Below, piece after piece: positions 7,036-14,923 of a stretch of DNA of 32,019 nucleotides (positions are counted from its first letter, which is position 1; each line of letters opens with the position of its first letter). Location of the stretch: NCBI GenBank assembly GCA_015660965.1, contig JACTVG010000012.1, positions 1-32,019 on the forward strand, written 5' to 3'. The notes below the pieces were generated by a model. That model did not search any database. It was not told the origin of the DNA and was given only the letters and a program-made list of their open reading frames with translations. The stretch comes from Methanoregulaceae archaeon. Its GTDB lineage: Archaea; Halobacteriota; Methanomicrobia; Methanomicrobiales; Methanospirillaceae. The position numbers and the translations under genes were made by a program.

Positions 7036-8547
7036 ATGGACGACAATACTATAGAAATACGCGATGACGAGATCAATGTCGAGGAGATCATGGAGATGAT
7101 CCGGGAGAATATCCGGAGGAGACAGGCACCAGGGGAACAGCCCCCGGTTCCGGATTCTGTAATCGCATCTGCTTCAAAAAATTGCCAAGCGGACGAATCG
7201 GACGATGCAATTCAACGTGCTCTCTCATACATCAAGTCCAATTGGAATATACACAATAACAGTTACTTTATCAGCTCCCACCATCGCTATATCGGCAAAT
7301 TCCTCGTAAAAGGACGCCAACTGGTTCATGGGGAAGTTCGCCGGTATGTTGATCCAATGATCTCACGCCAGGTGGAATTCAATGCCAGTACCGTCAGGAT
7401 TATCTCCGGGACATCACTACGATGCGCCGAGCTGAACCAGCGCCAACAGGAGCTGGAAACGGCATTTTCCGCTTTTAAACTTGAATCCGTTAAAACAATT
7501 GCCGATTGCATCACGACGGTAAAAGATGAACTGGACTCAAAAATTGAACTAACAACAAAAGAACTCCTTACCCAGATGGATGGGGGTATACGTACCCGGA
7601 CATGCGCCGAGCTGAACCAGCGCCAACAGGATCTGGAAACGGCATTTTCCGCTTTTAAACTTGAATTCGTTAAAAAAATTGCCGATTGCATCACGACGGC
7701 AAAAGATGAACTGGACTCAAAAATTGAATTAACAACAAAAGAACTCTTTACCCAGATGGATGGGGATATACATGCCCGGACATGGCTTGCCCATGTGCTT
7801 GAAGATCGTATTCAAAAAGGACTGGCACAAAAAAGTGCTCCTCCGGGATCCACTTCAGAAGAGAACACGAATTATTTCCTTTTTGAGGAGCGATTCCGGG
7901 GTTCACGGAAAGATATCAAACAACGGCAGCTGTCATTCCTTCCGTACTTTGAAAAATGTTCCCATGTGCTTGATATCGGTTGCGGAAGAGGGGAGTTCCT
8001 CGAGATCCTCAGAGAGCACAACATTGGCGCCAAAGGGGTAGATCTCGATACAGATATGATAAATTATTGCATATCCCGCCAGTTCGATGTTGAGCAGGGA
8101 GATGCGATTACCTATCTTGAAAAACTTGACGACAATAGCCTAGATGGGATCTTTATTGATCAGGTCGTGGAGCACCTGGAGCCGGCATACCTGGCGAGAA
8201 TGCTTGCCCTCTGTTACCTGAAACTGAAGTATGGATATTACCTCATTGTTGAAACAGTGAACCCGTTATCATTCGTTTCTTTTGTGAACTTTTACATTGA
8301 TATGACCCATAAGAGACCAGTGCACCCGGAGACCCTGCAGTACCTTCTCAGTGCTTCGGGATTCAGACTGTGTGAGAGGAAATTCCTCTCGCCGGTTCCG
8401 GATGAACAACGATTGAAAAAGTTAACCGAGTCTTCAGAAGTGAGCGAGTCTCTACGGAAAAACATTGAACTATGTAATTGCAATGTAGATTTGTTAAATT
8501 CTATCTTGTTTGGTGCACAGGATTATGCAGTGATCGGGAAGAAATGA
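7036..8547 (+). CDS. Coiled-coil SAM-dependent methyltransferase, candidate chain terminator/length ruler
   Basis: A 503-residue protein preceded by a good Shine-Dalgarno AAGGAG 7 bases before the ATG. The acidic N-terminus (EINVEEIMEMIRENIRRR) is followed by a charged, helical region, residues about 130-270, predicted as coiled coil. This holds two 60-residue tandem copies (130-189 and 190-249). The class I methyltransferase domain starts near residue 305 with HVLDIGCGRGEFLEILREH, then GVDLDTDM, DGIFIDQVVEHLEP and MTHKRPVHPETLQYLLSASG. The C-terminal part matches bacterial polysaccharide-cluster methyltransferases. In E. coli O9a the WbdD protein joins a chain-terminating methyltransferase to a coiled coil that measures chain length. 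Domain order is reversed here, so a ruler role is inference from architecture and from its position directly after wzt. Confidence 0.85.
   Translation: MDDNTIEIRDDEINVEEIMEMIRENIRRRQAPGEQPPVPDSVIASASKNCQADESDDAIQRALSYIKSNWNIHNNSYFISSHHRYIGKFLVKGRQLVHGEVRRYVDPMISRQVEFNASTVRIISGTSLRCAELNQRQQELETAFSAFKLESVKTIADCITTVKDELDSKIELTTKELLTQMDGGIRTRTCAELNQRQQDLETAFSAFKLEFVKKIADCITTAKDELDSKIELTTKELFTQMDGDIHARTWLAHVLEDRIQKGLAQKSAPPGSTSEENTNYFLFEERFRGSRKDIKQRQLSFLPYFEKCSHVLDIGCGRGEFLEILREHNIGAKGVDLDTDMINYCISRQFDVEQGDAITYLEKLDDNSLDGIFIDQVVEHLEPAYLARMLALCYLKLKYGYYLIVETVNPLSFVSFVNFYIDMTHKRPVHPETLQYLLSASGFRLCERKFLSPVPDEQRLKKLTESSEVSESLRKNIELCNCNVDLLNSILFGAQDYAVIGKK
7423..7782 (+). repeat. Tandem duplication of a 180-bp unit inside the methyltransferase gene
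   Basis: Copies lie at 7423-7602 and 7603-7782. They align without gaps and differ at 9 of 180 positions. Eight of the nine differences change the amino acid (52 of 60 residues identical). The unit encodes CAELNQRQQ(E/D)LETAF at its start and ends near TQMDG. It is in frame and extends the predicted coiled coil by 60 residues. Confidence 0.95.
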
Positions 8548-8587
8548 TGATGAAAAGGCATTCACTACAAAGACTTGGGTTAATCTG

Positions 8588-9781
8588 ATGAGAATAGCAT
8601 TTATTGTTCAACGATATGGGATTGATGTTGCTGGCGGTTCTGAAGCACTCTGTAGACACGTCGCTGAACGACTTGCACAATTTCATAAAATTGAAGTACT
8701 TACAACCTGCGCTAAAGATTATATCACCTGGAGAAATGAGTACACGGAAGGAATAGAGAACATTAATGGCGTACTCGTACGACGATTTAAGGTCGATAGA
8801 GTGCGGGATCTCAAGAAATTCAATCCGTTTACCCAACGGTTATTTAGCGAACCACACACAGAAATTGATGAGGTTAGATGGATAGAAGATCAGGGGCCGT
8901 ACGTCCCAAAATTATTGAATTTCATAAAAAATCATAAAGATGATTATGAGATATTCGTTTTTTTTACATACAGATATTACCCAAGTTTTTTTGGGTTGCC
9001 TTTAGTATATGAGAAAAGTATTCTGATTCCAACCGCTGAAGATGAACCAACGTTAAATCTGAATATCAATAAATCTTTTTTTTGTTTACCTAAAGCAATT
9101 ATTTATCTTACGGAAGAAGAAAAAAATACACTTATAAGGCGATTCAACACTCAAAACATATTAAATGACATTATTGGGATGGGTTTAACAATCCCGGAAA
9201 ATGTTAAGGGAGAGAGATTCAAAAAAAAGTATAAATTATCTCATGATTTTATATTATATATTGGAAGAGTTGATGGGAATAAAGGCTGTAATCAGTTATT
9301 CGACTACTTTATTAGATATAAACAAAATAATCCGTCAAATTTAAAACTTGTATTAATAGGTAATGCAGTTATAGAAATACCCAATAGTCCAGACATTCTT
9401 CACTTGGGATTCTTGCCGGAGAATGATAAGTTCGATGGAATTATCGCGGCAAAAATTGTTATTATGCCTTCTGAATTTGAAAGTTATTCTATTGTAGTGA
9501 CAGAAGCTTGGGCGTTAGGAACACCTACGGTCGTAAATGAACGATGTGCTGTTCTCAAAGGACATTGCTTGAGGAGTAATGCCGGGCTGTATTATGCGGA
9601 TTATAATGAATTTGTTGAGTGTATTAATCTCCTTGTATCCGATAACGAACTAGGAAAAAGATTGGGGAAAAATGGTAAGGCGTATGTCGAAGCCAATTAC
9701 AACTGGGATCGCGTGGAAGGAAAATATTTGGCATTGTTCGAAATGGTGGGTGGTGTAAATTTTAGTCACGGGAATGAGTGA
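8588..9781 (+). CDS. GT4-family glycosyltransferase
   Basis: A 397-residue GT-B-fold glycosyltransferase. The N-terminal acceptor domain opens MRIAFIVQRYGIDVAGGSEA with the usual glycine-rich loop. The C-terminal donor domain shows FILYIGRVDGNKGCNQLFDY (221-240) and the E-x7-E pair E298/E306 in PSEFESYSIVVTEAWALGTP. The gene is markedly more AT-rich than the upstream glycosyltransferase, in line with the mosaic nature of the locus. It follows the methyltransferase by 40 bp in the same direction and probably belongs to the same transcript. Its 3' end overlaps the end of the convergent 860-aa membrane protein gene by 16 bases. The sugar donor cannot be read from the sequence. Confidence 0.88.
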   Translation: MRIAFIVQRYGIDVAGGSEALCRHVAERLAQFHKIEVLTTCAKDYITWRNEYTEGIENINGVLVRRFKVDRVRDLKKFNPFTQRLFSEPHTEIDEVRWIEDQGPYVPKLLNFIKNHKDDYEIFVFFTYRYYPSFFGLPLVYEKSILIPTAEDEPTLNLNINKSFFCLPKAIIYLTEEEKNTLIRRFNTQNILNDIIGMGLTIPENVKGERFKKKYKLSHDFILYIGRVDGNKGCNQLFDYFIRYKQNNPSNLKLVLIGNAVIEIPNSPDILHLGFLPENDKFDGIIAAKIVIMPSEFESYSIVVTEAWALGTPTVVNERCAVLKGHCLRSNAGLYYADYNEFVECINLLVSDNELGKRLGKNGKAYVEANYNWDRVEGKYLALFEMVGGVNFSHGNE

Positions 9782-12348
9782 TGTAAGTTCGCCCAGTTTC
9801 GGACGACTGTTTCCTCAGGTATAGCCTGGTTCGTTATTTTCACCTCAAAAATCTTTCCGTTAAATGGTCGATCTCCATTTATCCAATTCCCGACATAAAA
9901 TGGCATCAGACTATTTTTGAGGTGAGAAGTCGTGTTCACTTCTTCCATAAGTTTTCCGTTTTTATAGAGTCGGGTACGGTTGGAATCCTGAGTTATCGCG
10001 ACGTAATTTAATTCATTACTTGTCAATTCGAATCGCAGAGGGGATACAAATTCTTCCCCATTGCCATAACTGTAATAATAGACATTGTCAAGAGTCGACT
10101 CCTGCTGGACAACAAATCCTCCGAAATTGAGATAATCCGGATGATTACCGAGGATATCTGCGAAATCATTCTGTATTTGCGCTGGATTTACAATAAATTC
10201 CAGAGTAAAAGAAGAATTTACTGCGATCGGATTGAAATCGAGCCCATTCTGCACATACCCATCAGGAAATCCTGCATGGAAAAGGGAATCATTGTCGTTC
10301 AGGAGGAAATTCGCAGTATTCGCTACATTCAGATAGGAGGGTGACCGGTACTCTGAAACTACATCGACGTGAAGCGCCTTGAAATCAATGATCTTATCTG
10401 AAGTATAGGTAACAAGTCTCCAGTCTTTTCCCGAGGAAAGATTATGCATCTGGTCTTCCCTGAGGGTAAACGAACTGAAAGAACCATTCCCCACTTTCCA
10501 TAACCCATTCACCTCAATCACATTTCCATATAACACCGGGTTATTCGACATCGCCGGGGGATTTTTGAAATTGGTATCAAAGACGTAGAGGGTTATCGTG
10601 TTCCCGTCAGCGCCATATATCGCATAATTTGTTGCCAGTAATTCCCGGACCCGCCCTACCATGGCATATCCCTGATCTTTAGATTGGGACGAATAATGCA
10701 GATAATAGACCGAATCCGAATCGGTAAAATTATACAAAACCCGCGTTCCTGATGAGGTTACAACCGCATCCTGCGACAGATTTTCAAGAAACGGAGTACC
10801 CCCATACCAGAGAACATTTTTCGATGAACTGATATTCAGGGTCTGGTTTGTCAGCATATTATAAAACGGGGGGATATCACAGAAATAATAACTGTCGATC
10901 AGGAGACGGGAACCTTTGGGGATTTCACTGAATAACCCGTTTGAGATACCGGAGGTAATCAATTCACGGGGATAATAAAACGTCACATCGGAAATTTCCA
11001 CTACGGTATTGTTGGTGGAATAATTTATGATGCCGATCATGGAACTGGCCAGGGAAAATATGATAAATAACAGAGTGAGAACGCGACGGTTATCTGCATA
11101 CCGGTGGTACAGGTAAAACAGGAGAGCCAGTGCAACAAGTGCCGCCCCAAAATACGAAATATATACCGGGATATACCCCAGACCCGGGAGGATATCTCTT
11201 TGGTATTTGGGAGAGAAGGATATGATAATACCCGGAACTATCCACAGCGAAATGCCCACAAGAGAAATATTCAGCGGATTGATGATTCCGCCATTTTTTA
11301 TTTCCCTGTACAGTTCTCTTGAGAGAAGATAAAACAGGGTAAAATACATTACTCCGATAAATATGTAGTCCAGGGAGAAACCAGTCCAGAATATACCGAC
11401 AGAATCGGCAAATACGTTCTGGGGGTTCAGGAAGTAGTAACTCAGAGGAATTGCGGATACTGACTGATTGATCAGAGTTCCGACAATTGATAACAGATCA
11501 AAATTTGGAACATATGCGTTACCTGTGGACGATCCTATCAAGGCAGATCCATTGAGCAGTCTCATAACAATAACATAGGAAACCAATACTCCTGAAAGCA
11601 GGATAAACGGTGAACCCTTTCTGATAATTTCTGTAAGAGATACCTTCTTTTTATAGAGTAAAATCAGAACGAGGTGCAGGATAAAAAATGGATAACTGAT
11701 GTCATAGGTCAATAGACAAAGTAAATAAAAAACCGCACTTAATCCCAGATATCGTGTTCTGCCGGTTTCAAGATAGTGCATCAGGAAAATGAGCGATAGA
11801 AGCAACAAAGTAAATAAGACCTGTAAAAGTGCATGATACCCCAAAATAGGATCATGATAGAGCCGGAATTGAAAAAATAATGGGATGACCAGAAGAGACA
11901 AGACAAAAAGGGCCTTTGACTTTGTGAGAAGATAAACGAAATATCCAAAGAGAAGAAGTGTAAATATAACGGAGATGAGAATAATTAACTTATACAAAAA
12001 TACATTCGTGACAAAAAAATCTAAAAGATATGCGTAAACGCTTAGTGGAAAAAAACGTCCCAGTGTTAAGAACCAATTATTATATATTATATCATAGAAA
12101 TATTGAAATACTGTGATTCTTTGATATGATAATATCCCGTTGATCATGGAGTTGATATTATCATCATAAATATAGCCCGAATGCAGCATCGGTGACATGA
12201 CAACTATCGATAAAAATAATGCAGCACATCCCAAGTAAAAATACAATTGGTTTGTGGCGACATATCGTTGCATATCAGTAAAATAATTTTGGATTTTCTG
12301 AAAAAGTCTTAGTGACTTGGGCCTTGGATCGAATGCAGCGCTTTTCAT
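9766..12348 (-). CDS. Large polytopic membrane protein, GT-C-type, with C-terminal LamG-like domain
   Basis: An 860-residue protein. After a basic cytoplasmic N-terminus, residues about 35-430 carry a dozen or so hydrophobic segments. The first external loop contains SGYIYDDNINS with an Asp pair (D62, D63), where GT-C glycosyltransferases keep catalytic or metal-binding acids. Residues about 450-690 are a soluble, probably external region. Residues about 695-860 look like a LamG/concanavalin-type lectin fold: FTLEFIVNPAQ, NYVAITQDSNRTRLYKNGKL and FYVGNWINGDRPFNGKIFEV. I infer a polyprenyl-phosphate-sugar-dependent glycosyltransferase acting on the outer face, with the lectin domain gripping glycan acceptor. 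It is paralogous to the 661-residue protein at 14924-16909. No named family was recognised with certainty. Confidence 0.7.
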   Translation of the reverse strand: MKSAAFDPRPKSLRLFQKIQNYFTDMQRYVATNQLYFYLGCAALFLSIVVMSPMLHSGYIYDDNINSMINGILSYQRITVFQYFYDIIYNNWFLTLGRFFPLSVYAYLLDFFVTNVFLYKLIILISVIFTLLLFGYFVYLLTKSKALFVLSLLVIPLFFQFRLYHDPILGYHALLQVLFTLLLLSLIFLMHYLETGRTRYLGLSAVFYLLCLLTYDISYPFFILHLVLILLYKKKVSLTEIIRKGSPFILLSGVLVSYVIVMRLLNGSALIGSSTGNAYVPNFDLLSIVGTLINQSVSAIPLSYYFLNPQNVFADSVGIFWTGFSLDYIFIGVMYFTLFYLLSRELYREIKNGGIINPLNISLVGISLWIVPGIIISFSPKYQRDILPGLGYIPVYISYFGAALVALALLFYLYHRYADNRRVLTLLFIIFSLASSMIGIINYSTNNTVVEISDVTFYYPRELITSGISNGLFSEIPKGSRLLIDSYYFCDIPPFYNMLTNQTLNISSSKNVLWYGGTPFLENLSQDAVVTSSGTRVLYNFTDSDSVYYLHYSSQSKDQGYAMVGRVRELLATNYAIYGADGNTITLYVFDTNFKNPPAMSNNPVLYGNVIEVNGLWKVGNGSFSSFTLREDQMHNLSSGKDWRLVTYTSDKIIDFKALHVDVVSEYRSPSYLNVANTANFLLNDNDSLFHAGFPDGYVQNGLDFNPIAVNSSFTLEFIVNPAQIQNDFADILGNHPDYLNFGGFVVQQESTLDNVYYYSYGNGEEFVSPLRFELTSNELNYVAITQDSNRTRLYKNGKLMEEVNTTSHLKNSLMPFYVGNWINGDRPFNGKIFEVKITNQAIPEETVVRNWANLHHSFP

Positions 12349-12367
12349 TGAGGGATATCCAGAGAAG

Positions 12368-12386
12368 AATTTATTTTTTTAATACT
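12368..12386 (-). promoter_or_regulatory. TATA-like A/T tract before the 860-aa membrane protein gene
   Basis: A minus-strand A/T-rich run (AAGTATTAAAAAAATAAAT) sits about 20-38 bases before the ATG, where an archaeal TATA box would give a leaderless or nearly leaderless transcript. No Shine-Dalgarno sequence is visible, which fits that reading. The 274-bp spacer to the divergent 712-aa gene shows nothing else I can name. Confidence 0.3.
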
Positions 12387-12622
12387 TATGATAGCTGGTA
12401 CCATATCCTGTATACCGGATGGCCTTTCAGGAAGTATGATCCCCGGATTTTCGGTACTGGGCACGACAGACACTGTCCCAATTCAGACTGCAGTTTGATA
12501 TGAATAAGTCGGTGATTAGGATCTAAGGATAATCTCGTCATTCTCTATTCTGGTTGTTGTTCAGGAATTCTGCAGATCCGAATATAACTAAATACTATCT
12601 ATAATTTAATCATTGAATATAT

Positions 12623-14761
12623 ATGGATAAATCTCGAGAGCGACTTAATTTAAAGCTGATATTTATACTGGTAATATTACTCATTTTTCCATTACGGGAA
12701 ATATTCCGGTATATTTTCACCAGGTATTCCATTGGATCCTTCCTTATTCCCTTAACAAATGTCAATATACCCCTGATTGATATTATTTTCCTTGTTCTCA
12801 TTGTACCCGTTATTGCATTTCCCGCATATACCTACCTGGAAAAACTCAGCCTGAGTGAAAGAGCCTGTCGGTTATTGGACATTATTTCAACATTGGGATT
12901 GATTTTAGGACCATTACTGTATTTCTTTTGTATATTGGATCTCACCCTTTTTTACAAGTGGACCCCACAGAAACTGACACTCTACCAATCGCCCTTGGTG
13001 GCATCTGTTGCTTTTGTAGTATGTCTGGCAGTTCTCGGCTATACGTTGTTATATTCTGATAAAACTGTAAAATGGTTGTCTTACATAAATAAGGGAATAT
13101 TCTTTTGTTTTTTCATTGTTGCCGGGTTCATGGCAAATTTCCTTATTTTAACTGATTATTCATTTTACAATGCGAACGCGCTTAACTTCAGCGCTGTCGT
13201 ATACCCAATAATCCAGGTGTATTACGGAAATGCCCTGTTTATTAATTTCTATAACCAGTACGGTGCATATGCCCAGTTCTTAGAACCAATTTTTTATTTG
13301 ACCAGTGGGATCAGCATAACCAAAATTACCGCCGTCTTAGCAATTTTATTATTTATCGGTTTGAGTAGCCTGGGATTGTTTCTTTATTTTGTTCTGAAGA
13401 ATAAGGCATTGGCCTTGGTATCATTCATTGGACTGATCTATTTTCAGTTTTTTGCAGGAACATTATGGCCGTATGAATTGTATTACCAGTACTTCCCGAT
13501 TCGGACGCTGTTCCCGTCTTTATGTCTGCTCCTGTCATTTTTTTATTTCTCGAAACCTTCACGGAAATTTTATTATTTCCAGATAATCTTCTTCTCATTT
13601 TCCGTTTTATGGAATCTTGATGTCGGTCTCTTTTGTATAGGAAGTTTCTTAGCAGCATTGTGTTTTTCAGAAGCCCTCAAAGAAGGCCAGAAGGATACCA
13701 TAAAAAAAATCGCGTTTCATATTTTTAATGTTCTATTAGGTGTGATTATCACTTTCTCATCGTTTTTCCTGTACCTGTTTGCCAGATATGGTAAATTTCC
13801 AGACATAAGCTGGTTTACCTATTATCAGAGTATATACGTAGGAGGCGGACTTTCCACATTAGTTCTCAACCGCTTGTGGGTCCTGATATTCATCATCTAT
13901 GTCGGGGGATTGGTTTATTCAACAATTAAATTCAAACAAAAAGAATTTTCAGTCTGGAATATTCTGGTATTTCAGGTATCCTTACTTGGGGTTGGCATCT
14001 TCTCATATCACCTAAGGAGTACTAGTACTCATGATAGTACGCTCGCAGTCTCAGGATACCCAGCTTTTATTTTACTCGCAATGGTTGCTGACAGTGTATC
14101 GTTGTGGCCGCATAAAAAAGAGATTGGGTGGAAGCAAAAACTGAGCAAGTTGTTCAAAGTCACACCCTACATAATTCTGATATTTATAGTATCCTTCCTT
14201 TGCGTAGCATTTTTCTATAACATTTCTACAGATAATAATGTCCATTTCGCTTCAAAAATCCAGGACTTTAATGATCCATTAGGAAATGCTTATAAGCCTC
14301 TCTGGCAAGATGGAACGGGTTACCGGCTCATGGGGGAGCTTGCCGGAGCTAATCCCCCGGTTCCTCCGTGGGAGAAAAAAGCTCGTTTCTTCAGTAAATA
14401 TTCCAACCCGAACGGTTCAATACTTCAGGATATTTTTGTAATTTCAGACTGGGATTATTATATATATTTAAAAGTCAAGGCACGTACTTCAGCTCCCATA
14501 ATGAATTTCAGACACCTTTGGGGGGAAAAACAAACAAATGGAGTAGTAAATGAGATAGTCAATAAAAAATTCCAATATATTTTCCTTGATAGTGATGAGA
14601 TTACACAGATCGATCTTACCTTAGGACAGTATCGACCCATAAATATCTCTCTCAATGCTAATTACGAGATAATAGATTCAACAGACATTGGAAATTCTTG
14701 GCACGCCGCATCTGGAAAATGGTATCCGAATATGCTCTATGTTTATAAGCCAAAGGAGTAA
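12623..14761 (+). CDS. Polytopic membrane protein, putative GT-C glycosyltransferase
   Basis: A 712-residue, strongly hydrophobic protein with at least twelve predicted membrane segments in the first 520 residues and a soluble, probably external C-terminal region of about 190 residues (ends WYPNMLYVYKPKE). The loop VVYPIIQVYYGNALFINFYN followed by QYGAYAQFLEPIF resembles a conserved loop in bacterial surface-polysaccharide membrane proteins annotated as putative glycosyltransferases, but I cannot name a family. It is the only plus-strand gene between 9.8 and 29.6 kb, lying between two paralogous minus-strand GT-C genes, so it may have been inserted there. A/T-rich boxes at about 12581-12610 could be its promoter. 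Confidence 0.65.
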   Translation: MDKSRERLNLKLIFILVILLIFPLREIFRYIFTRYSIGSFLIPLTNVNIPLIDIIFLVLIVPVIAFPAYTYLEKLSLSERACRLLDIISTLGLILGPLLYFFCILDLTLFYKWTPQKLTLYQSPLVASVAFVVCLAVLGYTLLYSDKTVKWLSYINKGIFFCFFIVAGFMANFLILTDYSFYNANALNFSAVVYPIIQVYYGNALFINFYNQYGAYAQFLEPIFYLTSGISITKITAVLAILLFIGLSSLGLFLYFVLKNKALALVSFIGLIYFQFFAGTLWPYELYYQYFPIRTLFPSLCLLLSFFYFSKPSRKFYYFQIIFFSFSVLWNLDVGLFCIGSFLAALCFSEALKEGQKDTIKKIAFHIFNVLLGVIITFSSFFLYLFARYGKFPDISWFTYYQSIYVGGGLSTLVLNRLWVLIFIIYVGGLVYSTIKFKQKEFSVWNILVFQVSLLGVGIFSYHLRSTSTHDSTLAVSGYPAFILLAMVADSVSLWPHKKEIGWKQKLSKLFKVTPYIILIFIVSFLCVAFFYNISTDNNVHFASKIQDFNDPLGNAYKPLWQDGTGYRLMGELAGANPPVPPWEKKARFFSKYSNPNGSILQDIFVISDWDYYIYLKVKARTSAPIMNFRHLWGEKQTNGVVNEIVNKKFQYIFLDSDEITQIDLTLGQYRPINISLNANYEIIDSTDIGNSWHAASGKWYPNMLYVYKPKE

Positions 14762-14923
14762 AAATTAGGAAACTCTGATACAGGACATTCACTATACCGC
14801 GGCAAGAATGATTATTTCGTAAGATGGACGTCATTGATGGAATAAAAAAAGATGTAATTTTTAAAAAATACCATGGAACGCTCACTTCTCGAGAAAACGT
14901 CAGCCATATGAAGAGAGAAAAAG

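Noticed and set aside
9766-9781. 16-bp overlap of convergent genes as a sign of a mis-called gene end
   Set aside because: Both reading frames have good support up to their stops. The membrane protein's tail is homologous to the LamG remnant elsewhere, and the glycosyltransferase C-terminal helix is complete.
14017-14030. Perfect 14-bp palindrome GAGTACTAGTACTC
   Set aside because: It lies inside the 712-aa membrane protein gene, where serine/threonine codons AGT ACT repeat (STSTHDST). No second copy was noticed at gene starts, so codon repetition explains it.
14762-14923. Possible frameshifted LamG coding after the stop of the 661-aa paralogue
   Set aside because: The minus-strand translations of this spacer show none of the LamG tail motifs (GNWINGG, FNGKIFEVKI); only T-rich tracts are present.
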